Part shown: positions 27,083 to 34,036 of the stretch, one piece after another
How the letters are laid out: every line of letters begins with the position of its first letter
Position numbering within the stretch: position 1 is the first letter of the stretch
Assembly (NCBI GenBank): GCA_015522785.1
Contig: WALP01000027.1
Location: 1-36,821, forward strand
Reading direction: 5' to 3'
Length of the DNA stretch: 36,821 bases
From: Candidatus Parvarchaeota archaeon
GTDB lineage: Archaea; Nanobdellota; Nanobdellia; CSSed11-243R1
The notes under the pieces: generated by a model
The model's input: the letters and a program-made list of their open reading frames with translations, nothing else
The model's database searches: none
What the model was told of the DNA's origin: nothing
Translations under genes and position numbers: made by a program

Positions 27083-28392
27083 ACATAAAAGAGATATGCA
27101 GAAAGCTTTCAATTCAGCACTTTCGTATGTATTCTGGTTTTAGTTATAGTGAAGAGAAAATAAATACTTACCAAAAAGAACTTGCAGTAATATCAAAAAG
27201 ACTTATACATAAAGCGGATGACAAGCAGTATAAGCTTTGGCTTTTGGGGAACATAGCTGAATACTCACAGACGAAACTTTTTCTCCAGCAGATAAAGGAG
27301 CGCTCAAAATTGCACTATAAAAAAATAAACTATGCTAATTGGAAGATGTGGCTCCCAAACTCGAAAGAGGAAGAGAGGAAAAAGGTGTTGGATTACTTCA
27401 TTGGCAATAGCTCCAAAATAAAGAAGGTTCTTAAGAAGAGATATGAGAAGATAAGTGAAGTTTATTTCAGATATGGAGAAAGCGTGCTTGATTCATTCCT
27501 GACAACTGAAAATCTTTCAGAGGATATTTTCAAGAAGATAAAATCACTTGGTATCAAGTATAAACCAACATTTAAGAAAGCATGGAAGACGCTCGGAGTT
27601 TCGAAAGAATACTGGAATGAGTATTATTACTTGGGCTCAATCTTGTACAAGAATATTAATTTCCATCTCGAACCAAAGAAATATGTGAAGAGAATTTATA
27701 AGTCAATGGGATTCCCGTTTGGAAAAATCATGGTTGATGACAGGGACAGGAAAAACAAGTTCGGGTTCGCATACTGCTTCTGGCCGAACCCCCCATATGA
27801 TGTGAGGGTTTCGTACAAGCCTGTTGGCGGATTTAACATGTTCGAGACTGCATTCCATGAATTCGGACATGCCGCACATGCCGTAAGTATGTCTCCTAAT
27901 GTTCCATTCTGGAAAAGATTTGAAGTTCCAAGCGGTGTCGCTGAAACCTTTTCGGAATTGTTTGAATCAATATCAACAAATAAAACATACCTTAAATCAA
28001 TAAACGCTTTTTCACCAGAATTGCAGAAAAGAATTGAGTTGTCTAGGGCGAAATTCCTGACGTTCTACGCTGCGAATTCTCTTGTCAAATACAAATACTG
28101 GAGCGGCGAAATAAAGTTCGACGAGATAGGAAGCGAATACTCCTCATTACTGAAAAAGTTTGTAGGCATCGAGCCACCAGAAGATTACTGGCTTTTTCAC
28201 CACATACTTTCCGAATTTACCATATATTCTCCAAGCTATGTCGTCGCGGATATGCACAAAAACTGGATGCTTAAGAAGCTGAAGAACAAATTCGGCAGGG
28301 AATGGTGGAACAGCAGAGACGCCGGGAGTTTCATAAAATCTTTCATGGCGCCAGCATACGACGCTAACTTCATGCTTGGTAGTACAATTTAG
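27079..28392 (+). CDS. M3-family-like zinc metallopeptidase
   Basis: A 437-residue metallopeptidase. The zinc motif HEFGH is at residues 260-264, and Glu289 (in SGVAETFSELFE) lies 25 residues after the last histidine, the same spacing as in M3 oligopeptidases such as thimet oligopeptidase and oligoendopeptidase F. The C-terminal SEFTIYSPSYVVADMHKNW suits the substrate-binding tyrosine region. It is shorter than most M3 enzymes (about 560-700), so the N-terminal helical lobe is reduced. It overlaps tldE by 4 bp, forming a peptidase operon, which suggests a joint role in final peptide breakdown. Confidence 0.85.
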   Translation: MNIKEICRKLSIQHFRMYSGFSYSEEKINTYQKELAVISKRLIHKADDKQYKLWLLGNIAEYSQTKLFLQQIKERSKLHYKKINYANWKMWLPNSKEEERKKVLDYFIGNSSKIKKVLKKRYEKISEVYFRYGESVLDSFLTTENLSEDIFKKIKSLGIKYKPTFKKAWKTLGVSKEYWNEYYYLGSILYKNINFHLEPKKYVKRIYKSMGFPFGKIMVDDRDRKNKFGFAYCFWPNPPYDVRVSYKPVGGFNMFETAFHEFGHAAHAVSMSPNVPFWKRFEVPSGVAETFSELFESISTNKTYLKSINAFSPELQKRIELSRAKFLTFYAANSLVKYKYWSGEIKFDEIGSEYSSLLKKFVGIEPPEDYWLFHHILSEFTIYSPSYVVADMHKNWMLKKLKNKFGREWWNSRDAGSFIKSFMAPAYDANFMLGSTI

Positions 28393-28403
28393 TTTTTAGA
28401 AAA

Positions 28404-28411
28404 TTTTAAAA
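28404..28411 (+). promoter_or_regulatory. TATA box of initiator tRNA-Met
   Basis: TTTTAAAA lies 28-35 bp before the first base of the initiator tRNA. The peptidase gene ends only 12 bp before it, so this is the likely promoter of the tRNA. Confidence 0.55.
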
Positions 28412-28477
28412 GGGTTCGCTTGACTAACAACTAGTGATAGCGGGATAGACTAGCCTGGAGTGGTCGCCGGGCTCATA

Positions 28478-28524
28478 AAAGCCTTTCTTCCGAAGAAAGC
28501 CTTGGGAAAGAAGGGTTCAGGGAG
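28478..28524 (+). other. Initiator tRNA intron 1, anticodon loop 37/38 (47 nt)
   Basis: Exon CTCA (28472-28475) faces AGGG (28519-28522): three pairs and one mismatch. The bulges are TA^A and AG^A. The core tracts are CTTTCTT (28483-28489), AAGAAAG (28493-28499) and mirror GAAAGAA (28506-28512), with a shortened linker CCTTGG. Confidence 0.8.
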
Positions 28525-28546
28525 ACCCGGAGGTCGGTGGTTCAAA

Positions 28547-28614
28547 AGGCACTTTCTCTCTTTGAAAAGAGAGAACCTGCGCTAAGAGAGAAACTCTTGG
28601 CGGTGCTTTGAAAG
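28547..28614 (+). other. Initiator tRNA intron 2, T-loop 59/60 (68 nt)
   Basis: Exon TTCA (28541-28544) pairs with TGAA (28609-28612); the bulges AA^A and AG^T restore TTCAAAT. The interior is nearly identical to the T-loop intron of tRNA-Val(CAC) apart from a 41-nt insertion there. The tracts TTCTCTCTT and AAGAGAGAA (twice) give a symmetric version of the core. Confidence 0.85.
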
Positions 28615-28634
28615 TCCACCTCCCGCTATTTCTC

Positions 28635-28760
28635 TTATTTTACTTTCTTATCAAAGAATTCATCCCAAGTTACAGGACGTCCTGCCTTGGATGACATTCT
28701 CATTTTCTTTTTTATCAGCTTTTCATATACTTTTTTTGATATAGTTATAGTCGTTTTCAT
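28635..28760 (-). CDS. 41-residue ribbon-helix-helix-like protein (antitoxin-like)
   Basis: A short gene. The sequence starts MKTTITISKKVYEKLIKKKM and ends with GRPVTWDEFFDKKVK. The T-I-T-I-S strand followed by a K-V-Y-E-K-L helix is the pattern of archaeal ribbon-helix-helix antitoxins of the VapB type. The mRNA looks leaderless: ATTTAAATA (28782-28790) lies about 26 bp before the ATG. A perfect 8-bp inverted repeat flanks that TATA box, as for an autorepressor. No toxin gene is adjacent; the next gene in its direction lies beyond the initiator tRNA on the other strand. An orphan regulator or solitary antitoxin is the best guess. Confidence 0.6.
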   Translation of the reverse strand: MKTTITISKKVYEKLIKKKMRMSSKAGRPVTWDEFFDKKVK

Positions 28761-28768
28761 AAATTAAA

Positions 28769-28802
28769 TAATGTAAATAAAGTATTTAAATCTTTTACAT
28801 TA
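28769..28802 (-). promoter_or_regulatory. Operator flanking the RHH gene TATA box
   Basis: TAATGTAA (28769-28776) and TTACATTA (28795-28802) form a perfect 8-bp inverted repeat with an 18-bp gap. The TATA box ATTTAAATA of the 41-residue RHH gene lies within the gap. Binding here would block TBP, which fits autoregulation by the encoded protein. Confidence 0.55.
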
Positions 28803-28930
28803 CACATTGTCTTCGTTTTTTTGTCTTTTCTGAAAAGAAAAATGTTTTTAAATAAAAACCTACTTTAAATAATTACTAAAAATCAAGATCTTCAACTAAT
28901 GATTTTGGTTGGAGAGTCGGAGGGATGAAA

Positions 28931-29056
28931 ATGGTTGCTAAAAAGAAGAAAACCACAAAGAAAAAGACAACAAAGAAAAAGAAAACCACAAAGAAAAAGA
29001 CAACAAAGAAAAAGAAAACCACAAAGAAAAAGACAACAAAGAAAAAGAAGAAGTAA
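28931..29056 (+). CDS. Lysine-threonine repeat protein (41 aa)
   Basis: After MVA the protein consists only of Lys and Thr, in the pattern KKKKTTKKKTT repeated three times, with charge near +30. I choose the ATG at 28931 because GGAGGG (28918-28923) lies 7 nt before it; the ATG at 28925 is too close. The promoter TTTTTAAATAAAAA is at about 28845-28857. The composition resembles detached histone H1-like or nucleoid-protein tails and matches the N-terminal tails of two other proteins in this window. Nucleic-acid binding is inferred from charge only. Confidence 0.65.
   Translation: MVAKKKKTTKKKTTKKKKTTKKKTTKKKKTTKKKTTKKKKK
28943..29050 (+). repeat. 33-bp in-frame tandem repeat, about three copies
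   Basis: The coding repeat unit is 11 codons of AAG/AAA with two Thr pairs (ACC ACA and ACA ACA). The copies are nearly identical at the DNA level, including the alternation of Thr codons, so they arose by recent duplication of 33 bp and copy number may vary among strains. Confidence 0.7.
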
Positions 29057-29080
29057 TTAAGCTTCTTCATTTTTTTCTTT

Positions 29081-30007
29081 TTATTTTAATGTTATAATTC
29101 TTATCAAATCCCCAAAATTCTTCGAGATATAATCCATTATTTTCTTGTTAGGGCTCGCAGGGGTTATTAAAACGGCTGGAAGCTTCTTTATATTCGCTTC
29201 CACGTACAACTTGGACATATCCCCCTCACTCACACTTTTCTTGTTCTTAACTTTAACAAAAAATTTCTGGGCGCCCACAGGAGTTTCAAAGGATATAATA
29301 AAATTTGATTCACTTCTTCCGATTTCTTCATGCAAAACCTTGGCGCCTTTCTCCTGAAAATACTCAACCGCTTTCTTTTCAAGCTCGCCTTTGGCGACAG
29401 CTTTCCTCGGCTTCTTGGTTTTTGGCTTTGGAGTTTCTTTTGGCGCCTCGACTTTCAGCTCCGTTTCGACTTTGGGTTCCAATTTTATCTCTTTTATCTC
29501 CTGCTTTTCCTCAGCCGGGACCTCCTTTACAACTTCGGGTTTGGATTCTTCGTTTGGAACATTGAATTTTTCTTTTAAGATGTTGTTGAACTCCTCGTCG
29601 CTTACAGAATAATGTCTCCAACAATAAACTTCCTTGTCATCGTGCTTTATCTGCAGATAGTCTACAAAATCTTTCAAGTCGGAAAGCAAAACCCTCTCTT
29701 GCGGATACAAGTCATCTCTAAATGCAACTTTTAATTCTTTGAGCCTGTTAAGCGCCTTTTTTTCAAGCTCATTTAACTCCGGGTAAAGCATGCTTCGCAC
29801 TCTTTGCTCCTGTCCGCTTATATAATATAGTGGTGAGGAACCAACTTTTCTATGAGAAATCTTTACATATCCCTTGTTGATTAAAGTGGATAGAATCGCA
29901 GACGCAAGAAATGTTTCCACACCTAATTCTTTAGATACTTCAATCGGAAGAATGGGGCCCCGCCTTTGGATGATTTCAACAACTTTTGCTTCTTTTTCGT
30001 TTAACAT
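29081..30007 (-). CDS. Winged-helix protein with a C-terminal nuclease-like domain
   Basis: Residues 1-70 form a winged helix (IIQRRGPILPIEVSKELGVETFLASAILSTLINKGYVKIS). The middle of about 70 residues is helical, and a Pro/Lys/Glu-rich linker spans about 150-205. The C-terminal 100 residues (KKAVEYFQEKGAKVLHEEIGRSESNFIISFETP to PAVLITPAS) look like a restriction-endonuclease-like fold, though the catalytic set is not clear, so it may be a pseudonuclease. I use the ATG at 30007, since AATTTATAAAG lies about 26 bp upstream. Role unknown; DNA binding is inferred from the winged helix. Confidence 0.7.
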   Translation of the reverse strand: MLNEKEAKVVEIIQRRGPILPIEVSKELGVETFLASAILSTLINKGYVKISHRKVGSSPLYYISGQEQRVRSMLYPELNELEKKALNRLKELKVAFRDDLYPQERVLLSDLKDFVDYLQIKHDDKEVYCWRHYSVSDEEFNNILKEKFNVPNEESKPEVVKEVPAEEKQEIKEIKLEPKVETELKVEAPKETPKPKTKKPRKAVAKGELEKKAVEYFQEKGAKVLHEEIGRSESNFIISFETPVGAQKFFVKVKNKKSVSEGDMSKLYVEANIKKLPAVLITPASPNKKIMDYISKNFGDLIRIITLK

Positions 30008-30040
30008 CAATATCTATTTGCGTTCTTTCTTTATAAATTG

Positions 30041-31192
30041 TTAGTGCCTTTTTGATTTGTATTCTTTTATTACTCTCTCAATTAGAACTCCTTTCTTGAT
30101 AGCAGAATCAATGTCCTCCTTGTCGACAAAGTGTACTCCCTCTTTTGATTTTATATTAACATCTTTTTCATCAACAATAGTAAATCCTTTTGACAATAAA
30201 ATATCCTTGAGTTTTTTCCCTCTCCTGAACAAAATCACACTTATCCTGTTGCGCTTGAGAAATCCGAGCGTCCTCTTGCTTGGAAGCGTCAATTCTTCAA
30301 CTAAAAGGGCGTCACCGAAGGCATTTTCAATTTTTGAAATCTCATCATCACTTAAATTTTTCACTTTTCTCACAATATAGCAGTCACGTGCCTTAATAAC
30401 CCTACATTCATTTTCCACGAATGAATTTATTTTTTTGAGTTTGCTTATCTCCACTTTGAGAAGTAGTATTTTTTCTTCAAGGGTTTTGATGACGCTTTTG
30501 CGTTTTTCCGCCAGTGATTTCATTTCACTATTAGATTTTTTGAGACTAAGTTTCTTTTTGAGTTTTTTATTTTCATTTTCGAGGAAAACAATTCTCTCTT
30601 TTGATTTCTCAAGCAGTTTTTTAAGCGAGTCTATTTCTTTTTTCATGGATGTTGTTAAACTTTCCTTTTCAATATACCTGCTTCTCTTTTTTCGCTGAAG
30701 GTTTATTTTCTCAACTTTTTCCTTTGCGGCGTCCTTTATGCTTTTTGCCCCGCCAAGAATCAATTTCTTTTTTATTTCATCCCCCTTTTCAGGCTTCCCT
30801 ATCTCATCAATGTATACGTCAACTCTTCTGAATAATGAATTGTATTTTTTAAACGCGAACAAGGCAGCCGCGCAGGAGTCCCTCTGGTGGTCATCCTTTG
30901 TGGGGAGTCCGCTTGTCATTTTTTGCTTTTCGCCGACTTTTAAGTCATATGGAGGATGCACGAGTTTTGCCTTCAGGAGCATGCTGAGTTTTTTGACAAT
31001 AAATGGGGGAACTTTCACATCACATGCGATTACAATCGGAATTCCAACAGATTCCATCCACGAGATGATTTTCTCAATACCCATTTTTTTCGAACTGTAT
31101 GTCTTGACTAATTTTCCGTTTAAGTCAATGGCGCAAAGCCCAGTGGTTATCCCCGGGTCGACTCCGACAATCAGGTATTTTTTATTCTTCAT
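30041..31192 (-). CDS. DUF460 / RuvC-YqgF-like predicted nuclease
   Basis: A conserved archaeal family (COG2433). The N-terminal RNase H-like domain starts LIVGVDPGITTGLCAIDLNG and includes the conserved TSGLPTKDDHQRDSCAAALFAF. A coiled coil follows at about residues 175-260, then a basic C-terminal domain with NRISVILFRRGKKLKDIL. I use the ATG at 31192, preceded by AAAGG; an upstream in-frame start would reach into the nuclease gene. It overlaps the XPF-type nuclease gene by 11 bp and so belongs to the repair operon 33757-30041. A role in DNA repair or recombination fits both fold and context. Confidence 0.85.
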   Translation of the reverse strand: MKNKKYLIVGVDPGITTGLCAIDLNGKLVKTYSSKKMGIEKIISWMESVGIPIVIACDVKVPPFIVKKLSMLLKAKLVHPPYDLKVGEKQKMTSGLPTKDDHQRDSCAAALFAFKKYNSLFRRVDVYIDEIGKPEKGDEIKKKLILGGAKSIKDAAKEKVEKINLQRKKRSRYIEKESLTTSMKKEIDSLKKLLEKSKERIVFLENENKKLKKKLSLKKSNSEMKSLAEKRKSVIKTLEEKILLLKVEISKLKKINSFVENECRVIKARDCYIVRKVKNLSDDEISKIENAFGDALLVEELTLPSKRTLGFLKRNRISVILFRRGKKLKDILLSKGFTIVDEKDVNIKSKEGVHFVDKEDIDSAIKKGVLIERVIKEYKSKRH

Positions 31193-31859
31193 ATTCCTTT
31201 TCCACAATTTCCTTGATTTTTTTGGCTTTTTTGTCGCCGATTTTTTCAACTTTTTTGAGTTCCTTAATCTCGGCGTTCACCAGATTCTTTATTGTCTTGA
31301 AATGAGAAAGCAGGTTTTGGGCAATACCCCTTCCAATTCCCGGAAAACTTGTCACTATATATTCCTGCAACAATTTAGGTGACATTGGTTTTTTCTCCCC
31401 TCTTAAGGAAATCTTCACTTTTTTGTCAAGCTGCTCCCTGCTTGCAATCATGTAAAGGAACAATGCTGTTTCCTCCTCGCCCGTCGTCTGGATTATGGGT
31501 ATCCTAAAGTCTATCGCGAGGGATGCGATTGCCCCGCGTATGGCGTTAGGGTGCATCATCCTTTCGGTGTACATATCCTCAAGCCCCTCAACAATTATGA
31601 CTGGCTTCTCGAAGTTTTCGGTTAAGTTGGATATCTGGGAAAAAAGCCGCCCGTCGACAATCGACTGCAGGAAGTCTTTGACTGTTTTTCTTTCGACGCA
31701 AACCCTTTCGGATAGAATGAAATCCCCAACCTGCAACTGGACGCTGTTTATGTTCGCGCCCAACTCATAAAGTTTTTTGACGACTCCGCTCCGCAGTTCC
31801 CGCGTGTCGACTATTATCTTGACTTCAGAATTCTTCGATTCGTTTTTGTTTTTCTCCAT
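31182..31859 (-). CDS. XPF/ERCC4-type nuclease (Hef nuclease half)
   Basis: An ERCC4 nuclease that cuts branched DNA such as stalled forks. The catalytic signature is VERKTVKDFLQSIVDGRLFSQI (ERK-X3-D) near residues 53-74, preceded by IIVDTRELRSGVVKKL. Two helix-hairpin-helix motifs follow (VTSFPGIGRGIAQNLLSHF and LKKVEKIGDKKAKKIKEIV). In many archaea this domain is fused to a DEAH helicase as Hef. Here it is a separate gene whose start lies 35 bp inside the helicase gene, in another frame, with AAGGAAA before its ATG. Confidence 0.92.
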   Translation of the reverse strand: MEKNKNESKNSEVKIIVDTRELRSGVVKKLYELGANINSVQLQVGDFILSERVCVERKTVKDFLQSIVDGRLFSQISNLTENFEKPVIIVEGLEDMYTERMMHPNAIRGAIASLAIDFRIPIIQTTGEEETALFLYMIASREQLDKKVKISLRGEKKPMSPKLLQEYIVTSFPGIGRGIAQNLLSHFKTIKNLVNAEIKELKKVEKIGDKKAKKIKEIVEKEYEE

Positions 31860-33309
31860 TTTCCTTCAACTCGTTCAAGGCGGACTTCATGCGCCTTTCC
31901 TTGTGGAACGACACCCAGTAATACTTCTCATCTATAGTGTCTTTTGTTATTAATAAAATAACCTCCCCGGGAGCGTGCCTTGCTGTTCGTCCGCGCCGCT
32001 GGATTGTCCTGAGGGCGCTTGGCACGGGCTCGAAGAAAATTACTTTGCTGACTTCCGGTATGTCAAGTCCCTCTTCGCCTATGCTGCTGCTAACGAGGAC
32101 ATTGAATTCCCCTTCCCTGAACTTGTTGAGAATTTCAACCTGCCTTTTCTGGCTCATGCCTTTCTTTTGTCCGATGAATTTGACTGGCGTTAGCTTGTCG
32201 TTTGTTTCTAAAAATTCTATAACTCTGTCAACGGTGTTCCTGTAATTTGTGAACACGATTGTCTTTTCGTCCGGGTCAATCAATTCAAGGAGCTTGCCGA
32301 ACTTTGGGTGCTCAATTCCCTTTGACTCCAGCTCAAAAGTCCGCGCCATTGCTTCCCTAAAATTAGTGTCATTCATTATAGCCTTTGTCGCCTTTACTTT
32401 GTGATACTGCTCTTTTAATCTTTCTATGAATCTTGCAAGAGGTTTAATTCCCTGGGTTTGCAGAAGCTCGAGGCAGTGCATTATCTTCGTGCACGCCGCC
32501 ACGATTGAAACATATTTGAAAAAGGCTGGCTCCTTTGTCCCGACTAATTTTCCCTGCAGCTTGAGCATGTCGCTTTTTTTGATTTTGGTGATGTCAGCGC
32601 TTTTGATTATATTGGCATCCTTTAATTCCTTGAGTCTTGTCCTCAGCGCCTTTTCAAAAAGTTCCTTTAGCTCCTTCAGGCTTTCTGGGAGTTCTATGAA
32701 AACCTTTTTCACTTTCATCTTCTTGACATACTGCTTGACGTCGGGGGAGCTTTCGTCGCGCACTTCGACTTTTTCTATGAAAAGGTTTTTCCTGATTTCG
32801 TTTATTTTTTCCTTATCGCTTCCCGGGCTCGCCGTGAGCGCAAGAATCCTTGGGAGTTTTGATTGGTTCATGTAATTTCTCGCGAGAAAGACATAGTCAT
32901 AATCTCCTATAGCCCTGTGCGCTTCGTCAAAGACAATGAGGGAAACGTCGTCAAACTTTATCCTTCCGCTTACCAAATCATTGGTTATAGTCTGCGGAGT
33001 CGCGAATATGAATTTAGAATTTTCCCAAATGGTTTTCCTGTCCTCGGGCTTCTTTGCTCCTGTCAGGACGGAAAGTTTCTCGCCATCTAAATTTTCCTCA
33101 AAGGTTTTCTTGTGCTGCTCGCACAGCGGCTTGGTTGGGGCAAGAAACAATACTTTTGAGTTGGGGAATATTTTTGTCCGGTGGACAGCGAGCATTAGTG
33201 CGATTAGCGTTTTTCCCAGCCCAGTTGGAAGTATGACTAATGTGTTTTGTTTTGCGGCGCTGGCGAAAATTTTCTCCTGGTATATCCTCGGCGTCGTCTT
33301 AATTTTCAT
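31825..33309 (-). CDS. hef: Hef/FANCM-family DEAH helicase
   Basis: A superfamily 2 helicase that remodels forks and D-loops. Motif I is LPTGLGKTLIALML near residues 29-42, motif II is FDEAHRAIGDYD near 124-135, and motif VI QRRGRTARHAPGE lies near 440. The insert between the two RecA lobes (about 190-320, rich in Lys) is typical of Hef/FANCM. At 494 residues it equals the helicase half of a full Hef. The nuclease half is encoded by the overlapping next gene. It overlaps the upstream nudix gene by 11 bp. Confidence 0.93.
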   Translation of the reverse strand: MKIKTTPRIYQEKIFASAAKQNTLVILPTGLGKTLIALMLAVHRTKIFPNSKVLFLAPTKPLCEQHKKTFEENLDGEKLSVLTGAKKPEDRKTIWENSKFIFATPQTITNDLVSGRIKFDDVSLIVFDEAHRAIGDYDYVFLARNYMNQSKLPRILALTASPGSDKEKINEIRKNLFIEKVEVRDESSPDVKQYVKKMKVKKVFIELPESLKELKELFEKALRTRLKELKDANIIKSADITKIKKSDMLKLQGKLVGTKEPAFFKYVSIVAACTKIMHCLELLQTQGIKPLARFIERLKEQYHKVKATKAIMNDTNFREAMARTFELESKGIEHPKFGKLLELIDPDEKTIVFTNYRNTVDRVIEFLETNDKLTPVKFIGQKKGMSQKRQVEILNKFREGEFNVLVSSSIGEEGLDIPEVSKVIFFEPVPSALRTIQRRGRTARHAPGEVILLITKDTIDEKYYWVSFHKERRMKSALNELKENGEKQKRIEEF

Positions 33310-33757
33310 TTATCTTCATCTCTACAATTGTCTCATTATCTTTGTCGAAAATGAAAGTGGCGTGAATTTTTTTGCCGGATAAAACTTTTGGCAGCCAGTA
33401 TTTATCATCATCCCACATTTTTTCAAATGGGATTTTGTCGATATCAAACCATTGTGGTTTCATTTCTTCTGTTTCTTTTGGTGTGCCTTCAAAATTTGGT
33501 ACATAAAACAAATGAACAATTTGGTTCCACTCTTCTTTGTGAGGGAATAAAAATGTGATTTCCCCAATTTTATCTAACTTTTGTGCAGTTATTGCTGCTT
33601 CTTCCAGAAGCTCTCTCTTCGCGGCGTCTTCGACATTTTCTTCTTCTTGGACTTTCCCACCAAATCCATTCCACTTTCCTTCTCCGAATCCCCTTTTCTT
33701 CATTCCAAGTAATATTTTGTTTTCATGTGTCACAATACAAAGAGTCGCATTTTTCAT
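33299..33757 (-). CDS. Nudix hydrolase (MutT/MTH1-like)
   Basis: A 152-residue nudix enzyme that probably sanitises oxidised nucleotides. The box is GKVQEEENVEDAAKRELLEE, with the full G-X5-E-X7-R-E-L-X-E-E order. The early GFGEGKWNGFGGKV and the late WFDIDKIPFEKMWDDDKYWLP resemble MTH1/NUDT1. The ATG at 33757 is preceded by GGTGAT. A longer open frame reading through the tRNA-Leu gene is not coding. It begins 23 nt after the tRNA-Leu 3' end with no room for a separate promoter outside the tRNA, so a tRNA-mRNA joint transcript is likely. Confidence 0.92.
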   Translation of the reverse strand: MKNATLCIVTHENKILLGMKKRGFGEGKWNGFGGKVQEEENVEDAAKRELLEEAAITAQKLDKIGEITFLFPHKEEWNQIVHLFYVPNFEGTPKETEEMKPQWFDIDKIPFEKMWDDDKYWLPKVLSGKKIHATFIFDKDNETIVEMKINEN

Positions 33758-33811
33758 TTTATCACCATAAAAGTATGAGTGCGGGAGGCAGGGTTTGAAC
33801 CTGCGTAGGGA

Positions 33812-33843
33812 ATGGTCACCAAGTGCCCAAAGGCACGTCAGCT
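33812..33843 (-). other. tRNA-Leu intron 3, variable arm (32 nt)
   Basis: GGTT (33849-33846) pairs with GACC (33817-33814), with bulges AG^A and AT^T. The interior closes with GTGCC-TTTG-GGCAC. Removal leaves a normal variable arm GGG-TTAGT-CCC. It lacks the pyrimidine/purine core of the others and is the shortest of the set. Confidence 0.75.
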
Positions 33844-33857
33844 CTAACCCACACGGT

Positions 33858-33905
33858 ATCCGCGGCCTTTCTTTTGGTTGAGCTTTTCTTCCAAAGAAAA
33901 GGTCA
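33858..33905 (-). other. tRNA-Leu intron 2, anticodon loop 37/38 (48 nt)
   Basis: This is at the canonical site with the usual length, but the central helix is weak: CTCA faces GCGG with only two good pairs. Inside, CCTTTTCTTTGG pairs with CCAAAAGAAAGG (one mismatch). The core tracts CTTTTCTT, AAGAAAAG and AAAAGAAA are present. Splicing here may need a relaxed motif. Confidence 0.7.
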
Positions 33906-33928
33906 CTTGAGCCGTGCCCGTTTGACCG

Positions 33929-34036
33929 CTCCGGCACTGCCCCTTTCTTTTCCCGAAAAGAAAGGTGTAAGTTGCCCCAAAGAAAAGGGCATCTTTCTTT
34001 CCGTACACGCTTTCTTTTTTTCAAAAGAAAGGGTGT
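33929..34036 (-). other. tRNA-Leu intron 1, D-loop 15/16 (108 nt)
   Basis: The palindrome CCGG of the exon (34042-34039) pairs with a second CCGG (33934-33931); the bulges are AG^A and AG^C. The intron is flanked by a 10-bp direct repeat AGTGCCGGAG (34046-34037 and 33938-33929), so the exact junction is ambiguous by sequence. It holds one full core (linker CGTGTACG) and then a second region with mirror-image pyrimidine tracts CTTTTCTTT and TTTCTTTTC beside an AAAAGAAAGG partner. Confidence 0.8.

Larger units (their letters stand above)
28439..28628 (+). tRNA. Initiator tRNA-Met(CAU) with two introns
   Basis: Identity is clear: the acceptor stem AGCGGGA/TCCCGCT begins with A1-U72, and the anticodon stem has three G-C pairs (CCGGG/CCCGG), both marks of archaeal initiators. 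The loop is CTCATAA with CAT at 28474-28476. Exons 28439-28477, 28525-28546 and 28615-28628 give a 75-nt tRNA with T arm GGTGG-TTCAAAT-CCACC. The introns are at 37/38 and 59/60. Every initiation event in the cell would depend on both being spliced, unless a second initiator gene exists elsewhere. Confidence 0.92.

Noticed and set aside
28943-29050. 33-bp repeats as a CRISPR array
   Set aside because: The repeats are directly adjacent without spacers and keep the reading frame of a Lys/Thr protein; no cas genes are nearby.
31825-31859. The helicase-nuclease overlap as a sequencing frameshift
   Set aside because: Each half is complete with its own stop or start, and a ribosome site precedes the nuclease ATG; a true split is more likely, although strain comparison would settle it.
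33812-33851. The Leu variable arm as a genuinely long arm
   Set aside because: At 47 nt it would far exceed leucine tRNAs; a clean splice motif leaves a normal GGG-TTAGT-CCC arm.
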